64,000 nt of DNA. It comes from Nitrosomonas marina. Lineage in GTDB: Bacteria; Pseudomonadota; Gammaproteobacteria; Burkholderiales; Nitrosomonadaceae. Shown piece by piece: positions 8,020 to 17,100 of the stretch (position 1 is its first letter; each line of letters opens with the position of its first letter). The stretch is from the NCBI RefSeq assembly GCF_900110145.1, contig NZ_FOCP01000013.1:1-64000 (forward strand), in the 5' to 3' direction. The translations under genes were made by a program, and so were the position numbers. Below the pieces are notes generated by a model. The model was not told where the DNA came from. It worked only from the letters and a program-made list of their open reading frames with translations, and searched no databases.

Positions 8020-9753
8020 ATGACAGCTACTAAGAAAAACCAATTTTGCGACAAAATAAAAAGTTACATTTATCGAAGAAGGATTGAAGACAAAAAAAAA
8101 GTGCTTGACTCAAATGTTCCTATTATCAACAAAAATATCGAGTCAGATATTCATAAATTTCAAGATGGCATTCCTGCCTACGAAAGAAAAAGATATTTCA
8201 ATGATATTGAGAATAGGCGAATAAGCCAAGAAGATAGAAGAAAAAATGACGATAGCATTTCTATTTATGATAGAAACAAAAGCTTTAACGATATAGAAGA
8301 TAGACGAAGAAACCGAGAAGATAGAAGAAAAAAAGACGTTAGCATTCCTGTCTTTGATAGAAAAAAACGTTTAAGCAATATTGAGGATAGGCGAATAAAT
8401 GAAAAAGATAGAAGAAAAAAAGATTCATCTATTTATGGTGATCGTCGTAAAGAGCCAGGCGACAGAAGGAAAATAAAAGGATTATTTTTAGAGGATTTAA
8501 TAAATTTAGTAAATGTTTTAAGAGATGAGCAAACCACATTAATAAATTTTATCGCAGATAAAGAACAAAAAAGAATCAGTATATTAAGATTTCAACTTGC
8601 AGCTATAGCAATTTTAGGAATATCTACGATAGCTTCTTTACCCCTACTTAACGAAATTTTGTCACCAGATAGAATTAATATAATGACAAAATCACAAGAA
8701 TCTGATCAGCAACTAAATCCCCAAACTAAAGCCATCTTATATACGGATACAATAAATTTACTTAAAACATCTGCTCCTACTGTAGAACAAACCGAAACCA
8801 AACCTATAAGCACCGTTGAGTCCGTTAATTCAGAATCATCAACAGAACAAAAAAAACTTTTTGATATGACTGGTGTAATTTTAATGTTTTGTATGTTTAA
8901 TATCGCTGGGAGTTTGGCTGTGATAGCAGTTAGTTTAATAAATGTAGCAGTCGTACGATATGTGCTATCAATTAAGTCAAATATTACCTTGGCTGTGAGG
9001 CAATTAAATTGCAATCGAGAAGCAATACAAAGAGCTATAACAGCTCAACTCTGCGGTGCCTATCCAACTGGACTCGAATACAAAAATAAAAATGAATGGA
9101 GCATTGGAAACACTCTATATTTAACTCATAATAAATTTCCTGTAGACAATACCTCATTACGACATAGTTTCTTTAGAAGATACAGGAATAAATTGCTTAT
9201 TCGTTGCTACAAAATTTTTAATTACTTTTTCTCAGCTAAGCTTAAAGAATGCAATGATGAAAATTGTGAGGAAAAAAATAAAAAATTTGTAGAGAAGTGT
9301 ATTACCTTAACATTTAGTGATAACGAAGTTGTGCATTATCCAGTTGATAAATACGGCGCAATTTATACAAGCCCAGATAAACGCATTCCTGACTCTTTTT
9401 TAGAAAGAATTTTATCCCTAGGTTATAGATCTTGTTATGTTCAATCAGCCGACATGTGGGCTGTAGTAGCAAGTTGCATAACCACAACATTAGTTTCATT
9501 ATTATTACCACTAGGAAACTTTTATTTATGGTTTGTAACTAAGGGCATTGAGTATGACTCACTTAATTTTATTTTCTTCGAAATCAGTGTGCCAAGTTTT
9601 ATAGCATTATCATTCGCATCTTTGGGGTTAATAATTACATATTTTTTTGCGAAACATTTTTCAAAAATAATTTATTCTTACTTAAACAAATTAATTGATA
9701 TCGTAACAAACGATTCAGATTATTCACCCAAAAAAGTAAAAACCCTACTTTAA
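8020..9753 (+). CDS. multi-pass membrane protein with three 29-residue charged repeats
   Basis: 577 residues from the ATG at 8020, chosen because an AGGA lies 11 bases upstream; a TTG at 7957 would add 21 residues. The N-terminal cytoplasmic part contains three exact-length tandem repeats of 29 residues (8170-8256, 8257-8343, 8344-8430) and a partial fourth. Each carries the core DIE(D/N)RR....DRRK, giving a highly charged D/R/K arm. Hydrophobic segments follow: RFQLAAIAILGISTIASLPLL, a long pair around MTGVILMFCMFNIAGSLAVI and NVAVVRYVL, and two near the C-terminus (VVASCITTTLVSLLLPLG and FIALSFASLGLIITYFF). A soluble region of ~180 residues sits between the second and third segments. No family was recognised. 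The repeat arm could bind nucleic acid, phospholipid or a partner protein; this is inference. Confidence 0.8.
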   Translation: MTATKKNQFCDKIKSYIYRRRIEDKKKVLDSNVPIINKNIESDIHKFQDGIPAYERKRYFNDIENRRISQEDRRKNDDSISIYDRNKSFNDIEDRRRNREDRRKKDVSIPVFDRKKRLSNIEDRRINEKDRRKKDSSIYGDRRKEPGDRRKIKGLFLEDLINLVNVLRDEQTTLINFIADKEQKRISILRFQLAAIAILGISTIASLPLLNEILSPDRINIMTKSQESDQQLNPQTKAILYTDTINLLKTSAPTVEQTETKPISTVESVNSESSTEQKKLFDMTGVILMFCMFNIAGSLAVIAVSLINVAVVRYVLSIKSNITLAVRQLNCNREAIQRAITAQLCGAYPTGLEYKNKNEWSIGNTLYLTHNKFPVDNTSLRHSFFRRYRNKLLIRCYKIFNYFFSAKLKECNDENCEEKNKKFVEKCITLTFSDNEVVHYPVDKYGAIYTSPDKRIPDSFLERILSLGYRSCYVQSADMWAVVASCITTTLVSLLLPLGNFYLWFVTKGIEYDSLNFIFFEISVPSFIALSFASLGLIITYFFAKHFSKIIYSYLNKLIDIVTNDSDYSPKKVKTLL

Positions 9754-9921
9754 TACAATCAATTATTTAGTAAGTATTGGATTCATTTATAAACAGTCGC
9801 TAATAATTGCTGACGAGTTTGTCAACTAATTCCTGTACAACTTTTATATCTTTCTGGATGTCGTCTTCTAAATTAGAGTAGTTATATTTGTGATTCTTAG
9901 GCTCCTATTTTTTTATTGCTA

Positions 9922-10305
9922 TCAAAAAATACGTGAAAGGTTTAGCAAAAGTCCTGATGGAAATTTACATGTATAAAATACACCATCAATACATGAATTA
10001 ATTAATGCAGTATGATTTCCAGAATCACTAAAATTAACTGTTACATTTATAATTACATCTACTCCTACACCCACAACTGATTCTAATACAGCGGTCTGAC
10101 CATTTCTTGTTCCAGATAATGCAATCCATGAATTTTCTGGATTAGGATCAACGACAACAGCAATTACTGTTCCATTAGGATTTTCGTGTATAGAAACAAA
10201 TTCTACAGTTAGATTATTTATGTTAGCCGTATATATTCCGTCGTAACTATTTGCTGCTACGTTAAATGACAATAAAAAAAATAAGGCGAAAACAAATTTT
10301 TTCAT
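9922..10305 (-). CDS. small secreted protein, unknown function
   Basis: 127 residues from the ATG at 10305, which follows a GAG-type ribosome-binding site; an upstream ATG at 10320 would add five residues. The N-terminus MKKFVFALFFLLSFNVAANS is a classic signal peptide with cleavage expected after AAN or ANS. The mature part is rich in N, V, T and G and predicted beta, with an acidic and Asn-rich composition and two Cys near the end (C in SCIDGVFYTC), possibly a disulfide. It lies 22 bases downstream of the PEP-CTERM-like gene on the same strand, so the two are probably co-transcribed. No family was recognised. Confidence 0.7.
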   Translation of the reverse strand: MKKFVFALFFLLSFNVAANSYDGIYTANINNLTVEFVSIHENPNGTVIAVVVDPNPENSWIALSGTRNGQTAVLESVVGVGVDVIINVTVNFSDSGNHTALINSCIDGVFYTCKFPSGLLLNLSRIF

Positions 10306-10327
10306 AACGCTCTCACTCATATTTAAA

Positions 10328-10975
10328 CTATAAATTTATTTTTATACGAAAATTTCCAAAAGAAGCAAGTAACATCAGACTTACCACAATTAATGACAAA
10401 ATATGAGGTTCTGACACTGCAATTGATACTGGCGCACTAAAATTTCTTAATTCGACACCTAAAACAAACCCGGGGGCCATATTGCCTATCAAAAACATAA
10501 GACCAAACTCCTCTCCGGTACTGATTGGAATTTCTATCGGGTCAACTGGAATAGTGCCACATCCAAAATCAACGCTTGAGCAAATTAACTGAATATTGCT
10601 TCCGGTGGATATATCTCCGGCAAAAGCCATAATTGAAATATTACTATCACCACTTGTTCCAGCCGGCGACATAATATGTCCGGCAATAATATCAAAAGAA
10701 GCAATTCCACTACCTTTTGCTACGGTTGAAAAAGTTGCCAAGCCACCAAACCAACCTACAGTTGGATTGTTACTATCAAATGTGTTTGTGTTTATAACAT
10801 CAAAACCAATAGCATGTTTAGAGGTATAAAAGTGAGTTGCGGTTAACGCATTAAATCCATCAGGAGGCCAAAACTCCCAATTACTTGCCTTATATGGACC
10901 TACAAAATCATGAATTATGGCTGCATTTAATTGCCCAGTTAAGCAGAGCGTAAAAATTAAAATACATTTTTTCAT
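10328..10975 (-). CDS. secreted protein with PEP-CTERM-like sorting tail
   Basis: 215 residues. The signal peptide MKKCILIFTLCLTGQLNAA is followed by a beta-rich, glycine/serine-rich extracellular domain containing two Cys (ICSSVDFGC). The C-terminus has the tripartite PEP-CTERM layout: a V-SEPH motif at ~189-192 in place of V-PEP, a hydrophobic helix (ILSLIVVSLMLLASFG), then a short basic tail with R and K. Such tails direct proteins to the exosortase EpsH/XrtA system, which removes the tail and displays the protein at the surface or in extracellular matrix. No exosortase gene is in this window. The protein starts 7 bases after an AT-rich leader and heads the two-gene operon with the small secreted protein. 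Confidence 0.75.
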   Translation of the reverse strand: MKKCILIFTLCLTGQLNAAIIHDFVGPYKASNWEFWPPDGFNALTATHFYTSKHAIGFDVINTNTFDSNNPTVGWFGGLATFSTVAKGSGIASFDIIAGHIMSPAGTSGDSNISIMAFAGDISTGSNIQLICSSVDFGCGTIPVDPIEIPISTGEEFGLMFLIGNMAPGFVLGVELRNFSAPVSIAVSEPHILSLIVVSLMLLASFGNFRIKINL

Positions 10976-11282
10976 ACAATTTAATTTTCAAATCAATATA
11001 ATTATTAATAATCAAGCAAATTACATGCCATAAACTTTTAATCATTTAATTACAAAACATTACGGAATTATTTTTCTGAAATATATTCTTAAATTCAGGC
11101 ATGTGTAAAATTTTTTTACATAGAATTGCCCTTATCTTGTGCGGAATTCTGGAATATAAATTAATTTGCAAGTTCTATATGTGTGATTTCTTACTATAGG
11201 AGTAGATCCATTTAGTTACTAAAACCTCTAGGTAAATTAGTTATTTATAAGTGATTTTTTATAGAAAAAAAGACTGTATAAA
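10976..11282. other. AT-rich intergenic segment
   Basis: 307 bases upstream of the PEP-CTERM-like gene. It should contain that gene's promoter, but nothing distinctive can be defended. The far side borders the IS3 remnant. Confidence 0.3.
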
Positions 11283-11360
11283 ATGAGAAAGAAACGCAGA
11301 AATTACTCACCAGAATTTATAATTTTGAGTATTTCACTAGCGGCGATTAAGAGCATTTAA
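11283..11360 (+). pseudogene. IS3-family OrfA N-terminal remnant
   Basis: A 25-codon frame reads MRKKRRNYSPEF followed by a mutated segment and LAAIK, then a stop. MxKKRRNYSPEFK...LAAIKGE is the characteristic start of IS3-group OrfA proteins (HTH DNA-binding subunit of the transposase). Only the first ~25 residues survive, and OrfB and the terminal inverted repeats are not seen nearby, so this is a decayed fragment. Confidence 0.7.
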
Positions 11361-11420
11361 AATGCTGACTTATTATTGCAATGAAATTGCCCAACAGTGA
11401 TTTTCTAATGTAATAAATAA

Positions 11421-11457
11421 AAAATGGCCAACAGTTTTCACTGTTGGCCATTTTTTT
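11421..11457. terminator. strong bidirectional Rho-independent terminator
   Basis: Perfect inverted repeat ATGGCCAACAGT (11424-11435) and ACTGTTGGCCAT (11440-11451) with a TTTC loop. The flanking AAA/TTT extends the stem, and a run of seven T follows on the plus strand; the minus strand also runs into T-rich DNA. It lies 207 bases beyond the end of the minus-strand Rep-like gene and could stop transcription from either side. Confidence 0.9.
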
Positions 11458-11663
11458 GAGTACTTATGAATTTTTCATATCCGTCTATTTATCATCGGCA
11501 CAATTATTAATTACTTTAATTTTTTTATAATATTTAATTATTTTTCGAACCATTTTAATAAAATATTTGTTAATTTATTAAAATGGGGGTTTTTTAAAAG
11601 TTTCAGACCAGAAAAAAATGAAAATTAAATTTTTTTAAAAGTAAAAACAAATAAAAACTTATT

Positions 11664-12257
11664 CTAATGATATGAGTATTTTCTCGTTCCATAACCATTA
11701 TTGAATTTTTTGAAATTTACAAACAATTCAAGATCATCTTTTTTTCTGCAAAATTTCCTGTCTTGTAGAAGGTAATATTTTGCATGTTCTTTAACCAAGT
11801 ATTCTCCAAGAAAATCATGACCATTAGATACTTTTGCAAATCTATCGTAACAAGGTTTTGATAAAATGTTCTTAATTTTACTGGATAGAAATGCATCACT
11901 TAAATCGAATTCAAACTCTTCTGAACATAGTTTATTTGAGAGTTGTTCTAATTTATGCCTGAATGTATCAAAATCCATTTTTTCAGGCTTTAATAAAATA
12001 ATATGATAATGTGGTGTAAATAAAGGATGTTCTTCAACGATAATACCTTTTAAGGATACAAATCGTTTATGTTTGCCGTAAATGTATCTATTTGCTATTT
12101 TTATAATTTTATCAATAATAGGTTCTAAATTTTCCCCACTTGCAACTGATCTTCTGATTTTATTATGCGGTTCACTAATAGTTAACATCAGTGAATCATT
12201 GTCCATGATTATTGTTTTTAGCCAAGAATCCAATTCTTCTTTATTAATTTTGTTCAT
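11664..12257 (-). CDS. HUH-type replication/relaxase-like protein
   Basis: 197 residues. The motif TPHYHIILLKP at ~80-90 gives an H-x-H pair flanked by hydrophobic residues (motif 2 of HUH endonucleases), and YLVKEHAKYYL (~153-163) fits motif 3, YxxK, with Y153 as the candidate nucleophile. Spacing and length fit small rolling-circle Rep proteins or phage/satellite replication initiators. Between these lies a basic helical segment. It is the last of three minus-strand genes (AlpA regulator, small ORF, this gene) that together look like a small integrated satellite or plasmid-like element. The family assignment rests on two motifs only, so a divergent unrelated protein is possible. The AT-rich codon usage matches the island. 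Confidence 0.55.
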   Translation of the reverse strand: MNKINKEELDSWLKTIIMDNDSLMLTISEPHNKIRRSVASGENLEPIIDKIIKIANRYIYGKHKRFVSLKGIIVEEHPLFTPHYHIILLKPEKMDFDTFRHKLEQLSNKLCSEEFEFDLSDAFLSSKIKNILSKPCYDRFAKVSNGHDFLGEYLVKEHAKYYLLQDRKFCRKKDDLELFVNFKKFNNGYGTRKYSYH

Positions 12258-12627
12258 ATAATTCTGTTAAATAATAATTTCTTATATTTATTCCTATTTA
12301 ATTAAATGTAACTAAAATATTCTGTTTGATTATTCAATATCTGATTTAGCATTACTAAAAGCTTTATATATTGATTATTAATAATCTTTTATAAATATAA
12401 AGTTATTAGACAATAGAATAAATTCCCATGGCCCGATTGAGACGCATAGTTATTTCTATTTTCTAATTGTTCAAACAATTTGAAATCTTAGTGCTGTGGC
12501 TAAAGATTCAAAAAATTGTCTTATTAAAATTCAAGTATTTGACCATCCATAGAGATGCTAAATCAAAATAAAAAATTGGTACTTCTAAACATATTTATAA
12601 ATTTCTGATTTTAAAAAACCAGATCCT
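12258..12627. repeat. 370-base gap with two strong palindromes (possible origin/operator)
   Basis: Between the Rep-like gene and the small ORF lie two perfect dyads: GATTATTAATAATC at 12373-12386 and AATTGTT-CA-AACAATT at 12465-12480. A very AT-rich stretch surrounds the first. Placement directly upstream of a Rep-like gene is where a rolling-circle origin or a Rep operator would be expected. The function is inferred from position only. Confidence 0.4.
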
Positions 12628-12894
12628 TCAGATTGGTGGTGGGGGTATTGTAAGAAAAGGCATCACCGAATAATTTCGATGACTATAGGAAGGATTGAAT
12701 AGATCAAATTCCTGCGAATTGGAATTGGTTATTAATTTTGCCGTATTCAGCTGACAATTAATTTTAAGAAGATTGCATGTTTTGATTCGATTGCTAACCT
12801 GGATGCAACAAGCAGGATTTGCATCTTTTCTTTTAAGCAAGGTAGCATTGAAGAGAATTTGATTGGTTCTGATAAAAGGAGAAGCTTTATTCAT
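12628..12894 (-). CDS. small hypothetical protein after AlpA
   Basis: 88 residues from the ATG at 12894, chosen because GGAG lies six bases upstream (AAAAGGAGCCGTCATG). This overlaps no other start and follows the AlpA stop by 11 bases. The protein is Asn/Lys/Ser-rich with two adjacent Cys (CC) and ends in a proline run (IPPPPI). No family was recognised. Operon position between an AlpA-type regulator and a Rep-like gene suggests an element-specific accessory protein. Confidence 0.45.
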   Translation of the reverse strand: MNKASPFIRTNQILFNATLLKRKDANPACCIQVSNRIKTCNLLKINCQLNTAKLITNSNSQEFDLFNPSYSHRNYSVMPFLTIPPPPI

Positions 12895-12905
12895 GACGGC
12901 TCCTT

Positions 12906-13163
12906 TTATTGAAAACAATTTTGTTGACGTTGATTTTTTAGCTGTGTAATAAGCTCTTTGATATCTTGCTCAGATTTTCCGGCAATTCGTGCCTGATTGA
13001 CTGCTAAAATTTCACTTTCGACCCAAGCGGAACATCTTTCCCCGAGTTTGATTTGAGATGGAAAAGTGCCTTTGGAAATATTTGCGTAGAGAGTTGAACG
13101 TTTCAAGCCAGAAATAGCTATAACGTCTTTGATGCGAATAAGTTTTGCTTCATTAGCAGACAT
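12906..13163 (-). CDS. AlpA-family phage/satellite transcriptional regulator
   Basis: 85 residues. The N-terminal half is a MerR-like winged HTH of the AlpA type: LIRIKDVIAISGLKRSTLYANIS, then GTFPSQIKLGERCSAWVESEI, ending with the usual charged helix. AlpA proteins activate excision or integrase genes of prophages and P4-like satellites, and their presence is a reliable mark of a mobile element. It is the first gene of the minus-strand trio. The upstream leader (13164-13300) has a hairpin GTGTCT-CGAA-AGACAC at 13276-13291. No integrase gene is found in the window. Confidence 0.88.
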   Translation of the reverse strand: MSANEAKLIRIKDVIAISGLKRSTLYANISKGTFPSQIKLGERCSAWVESEILAVNQARIAGKSEQDIKELITQLKNQRQQNCFQ

Positions 13164-13654
13164 ATTTATCTATCCTTATAATATGCCGCTAATTACAATC
13201 ATTTATATAATGTCAGTAATATCCTCTGTAGCATTTCCATAATATAAATAATTGCCTCACTTTTTGCTTCCATTCGTGTCTCGAAAGACACTTACATACT
13301 TAACATATCGTCGATTGTAATTAACGATATTGGTTAATAAAAAAATAATGACGTTCGAGGAACAAATTTGAATTACAAAACTGTTCTACAATCGTAGCGT
13401 CAAGCTTATTGACTGCTGTTATTTGTAAAAGTTCAAAAGAATTAGCATAATTTTGAAAAAATATGGTCGCTTGTTATCAAAATCACAATGGTAAGACTAA
13501 AGGTAAGAACCAAAAAACTATTATACAAAATTAATATTATCTATCAATATGTTTTATCTAAAAAATGACAGACTCTCTCTCCGCCACGAATACTTCAAGA
13601 AATTCCATAGATTCACAATAATATTCAGTAACTTATTGTTATTGCTTAGTTATT
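13164..13654. other. AlpA upstream region and putative island edge
   Basis: Non-coding AT-rich DNA. It contains a hairpin GTGTCT-CGAA-AGACAC at 13276-13291 about 113 bases upstream of the AlpA start, and a tRNA-Ser-3'-end-like 16-mer at 13571-13586 (listed separately). No coding frame is convincing. Confidence 0.35.
13571..13586 (+). other. possible attachment-site remnant resembling a tRNA-Ser 3' end
   Basis: GACTCTCTCTCCGCCA reads like the acceptor end plus CCA of a bacterial tRNA-Ser. Integrative elements that insert in tRNA genes leave such a duplicated 3' end at the far side. Only 16 bases match, and the T-arm sequence (TTCGAAT) is missing just upstream, so this is tentative. Its position between the AlpA element and the backbone is what makes it plausible. 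Confidence 0.25.
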
Positions 13655-13905
13655 GATAACTGCTGGCAACACATTGAAACGTCCAACCCAGTCGAATCCG
13701 TGTTTGCAACGGTTCTGTTCAAAATATCCAAACCAGAAACTGTGGAAGCGGACGATAACTTTTACAATAACGCTCAAACTGATGGAAGTAGCACAGAAAA
13801 ACGACTACAGCTGTAGTAGGGCTGTAGGGCTGTAAATTGTTAACGGATGTCATTCAATGGTTAAAGTAAAATCCGTTAACTGCGTAAAACAAATTCGTTA
13901 TCAAA
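13655..13905 (+). pseudogene. IS256-family (mutator) transposase C-terminal remnant
   Basis: Translation from 13655 gives DNCWQHIETSNPVESVFATV, which matches the conserved HWxHIRTTNPIESTFATVR block of IS256-family transposases. After a frame change, another frame gives KLWKRTITFTITLKLMEVAQK, matching the following SRTTTLTMxLKLxExAQKxWR block. A third frame gives GCKLLTDVIQWLK, matching the final KLIADVIxGVKF block. At least two frameshifts and several stops show that the gene is dead. The N-terminal two thirds are absent. Confidence 0.75.
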
Positions 13906-14145
13906 TTCCCCGTCATACCACCACGTCTGATCAGAGCTGACACATCCTCTTATCAACATACAGCCTCTTATAAATCAGAATAATTTATTTCGTAGCCATG
14001 GTCGTGAAATATTTATCTCAAATATGTAACAGAATGTATTTTTTTAACCAATTTAGCCTAGTTTTTTGTATTTACTCAATACTTAATCATATAAATGGTT
14101 GGATTATGCTAGTAGGTATATTAAAAAAATCTCCTAAAGTTCCAG
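13906..14145. other. intergenic leader of hybrid kinase gene
   Basis: 240 bases between the IS256 remnant and the hybrid kinase. No gene is supported. A plus-strand frame (13998-14234) overlaps the kinase start and has no features. Promoter elements are not clear. Confidence 0.3.
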
Positions 14146-17100
14146 ATGGAAAAAGATATACTGAAATTAGATCAAGGCACACTTGGGCCACGAGCGAAAT
14201 TAAGCTGCTTTTTGGCAAGATTTTTTCCAAGTAAGAAAACACTACTTATAGCACTGATTTATTTTACATGCGCTTATTTCACTAGGCTGTTTAATTTTAC
14301 CGAGTACTATAATGTATTTGTTGGTATACCAGCAGGGCTTGCTTTTGCAATATTTGTTATTTGGGGAACACGTTTGTGGCAATGTATCTGGTTAAGCGCT
14401 GCTGCAGCTCATCTCCTGCATAATTTAAGTCAAGTCAACGACGTAGAGTCGATATCTATAAATCTCTTCGCTTCATTACTTACTGCAAGTGGTGCAGTTC
14501 TTCAGGCACTTGTCGGAGTATATTTAGCAAAACATTTTATTAAAAATTCCAAAAAGAATTTAAATTTTGGGAAAACTACTGCATTACTTTGTGGCGCTGG
14601 GCCTATTGCATGCTTAATTTCCTCGACCATAGATACTTTTGTTTTATATCAATTCTACGGATTACAGGAAAATGCAATATTGTCGAACTGGATGTCCGGT
14701 TATGCGCTAGATATATTAGGTGTATTAATTTCATCCCCGGTCATTTTTTATACGAAATCATGTATACAATTTGGAAATAACTGGCGGCGTCAAATCCTCA
14801 TAGTCACTATTTCATTGATTGGTATCGCTTCATTATTATTGGCGGGACTTTTCTTATTCAGCCATGATTCGGCCCGGAATTCTCATATTCTTTTTAAGGA
14901 AAAAACAAATGAAATCAACCTTCATTTAATAAATGTAATTAAAGCAAACGAAGAACGATTACGTAACATTGGCGCCTTGGTCAAGAGTAATGACAAACTG
15001 ACTTCTTCGGAATTTATAATCTTTAATCAATCTGCAGGACTACGAAAATGCGTCATTTCTTTTTCCTGGATTCCAGATAAAGGATTAAGCCAGTCAGATG
15101 AGATATTTGAACATCAATTAATATATCCGGAAAATTATAAAGTTGACTTGTATGGTAGTAATTTTGCCGAACAAATCTCCAGACAGGCCATGCGAAGATC
15201 GATAAAAACCGGACAACTTGCTTTAGCCAAATCAACAAACACAAATAAACAGTCATGGTGGTTAATTTATCCTGTATTTACTGACAATTCTTTGAATTTA
15301 GATACAGAACAGTTTGCAACAAACAAATTTATCGGTTTTGCAGCAGCCCAAATTGACATGCAATTGTTTTTTGAGGATTTAATTCTCAAAGCGGACTTTA
15401 TGAACATTGCATTACGTATAAAAGGAATGGCAAGTTGGCATTCATCCAAAATTATTCTGGAACATAATGTTCCAGCACAGCCAACACCAGGCATTAAATA
15501 TCCAGTAAGCAAAAATTTTGCTGGTGAAGGTCTGCAAATCGAAATGTGGAATCTTCATAACCACGAGTTCAGTTGGCAGACGGGTCCAATTATTTTGCTA
15601 TTTTTTGGACTAATAATAATGATGTTAATTAGTGCATATTCTTTAAACACAATAGGACATGGTTTTTATTTGGAGCGCCAAATAAAGAAAAGAACCCGAG
15701 AAATTGAACTACAAAATGCGAAAACCAGTGCATTAGTCGAAAATTTAAAAGATGTGGCTTTCACAATGGATAAAAATGGAATCGTGCAATCGGTTAATCC
15801 TGCGGTTACTACTATTTTTGGATACGCAATCAGGGAAGTCATAGGATTCAGTATTTCATTATTAATTCCAGAAATGCTTTGCAGCAAGCACAACTGCTGG
15901 CTCCAATCAATTGATACAGAGTCGGCTGAATTAGAAAAAGAAATAAAAGCTCAACATAAAAACGGAAATTTTTTTCCAGTTTATTTAATTATTTGCAAAT
16001 ACAGTGTGAACGGTGAGCTTTATTTTTTAGGAGTGTTACATGATTTAAGCGGACAAAAACGATTAGTGTCTGATGTTGAGGCTGCTCGAGACAAAGCTGA
16101 AGCAGCCAGTCGTGCAAAATCAGAGTTTTTGGCGGCAATGAGCCATGAAATTCGCACACCTATGAATGGTGTAATCGGCATGCTGGAAGTTTTGATTCAA
16201 TCCAGCCTGCGACCGGATCAGATTGAAATAGTCGAACTGGTTAGCGATTCAGCCAATTCGTTACTCGGAATTATTAATGATATTCTGGATTTTTCCAAGA
16301 TTGAAGCCGGTAAGTTACAGATTACTAATGAACTGTTCTCAATTGAGAAAGAAACCGAAAAAGTATGTGCCCTACTTGATCGTATGGCTGACCAAAAGAA
16401 TGTTGAGCTTCTTTTCTTCGTTGAACCGGAAATTCCCGATCAATTACAGGGTGATGCCCTGCGCATACGACAGATTCTCTATAATCTGGTTAACAATGCC
16501 ATAAAATTTTCAAGCAAAGTGACACGGAAAGGACGCGTACTGGTTCATGTTAGGCTCGAATCTTCTGCCCTCGGTAAAGTCTGGCTAAAATGTGAAGTGC
16601 ATGATAATGGCATTGGTATGAGCAAAGCTGTAATGTCACGGTTATTTGCGGCTTTTGAACAAGGTGAATCTTCGACCACTCGACGTTTTGGTGGCACCGG
16701 ATTGGGACTAGCCATAAGCCGTCAACTTGCCCATATGATGGGAGGAACAATCACCGTTCATAGTAAGCTGGATGAAGGCAGCACATTTACTGTACGACTG
16801 CCTTTAACGCAATTACTCTGCTTCAACCAAAACGAATCTACGCCTTTGGCAAACTTGTCGTGTCTTACCATTGGTTCCGAAGATGGCTTCATCTCCTTTA
16901 TTGCGCGTCATTTATCACATGCAGGCGCTAATGTACAACATACTAAATACATCGACTACATCAAGGTAAATGAAGAAAATTTGACTGAAAAGCCATGGAT
17001 CTGGCTATTTGATGCCAAAGAGAATTTTTCTTTGGAATTGATTCGTTCGATCACCAATCAATATTCACAGCAAAATGTGCGTATTGTAGTTATTGGGCGT

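Noticed and set aside
9797..9905. Minus-strand 35-codon frame (NLEDDIQKDIKVVQELVDKL) after the repeat-bearing membrane gene
   Set aside because: Coiled-coil-like, but it begins right after a stop and has no start codon. It could be a remnant, but nothing ties it to a family.
13998..14234. 78-codon plus-strand frame overlapping the hybrid kinase start
   Set aside because: Overlaps the kinase in another frame, has no ribosome-binding site, and is hydrophobic only by AT-richness.
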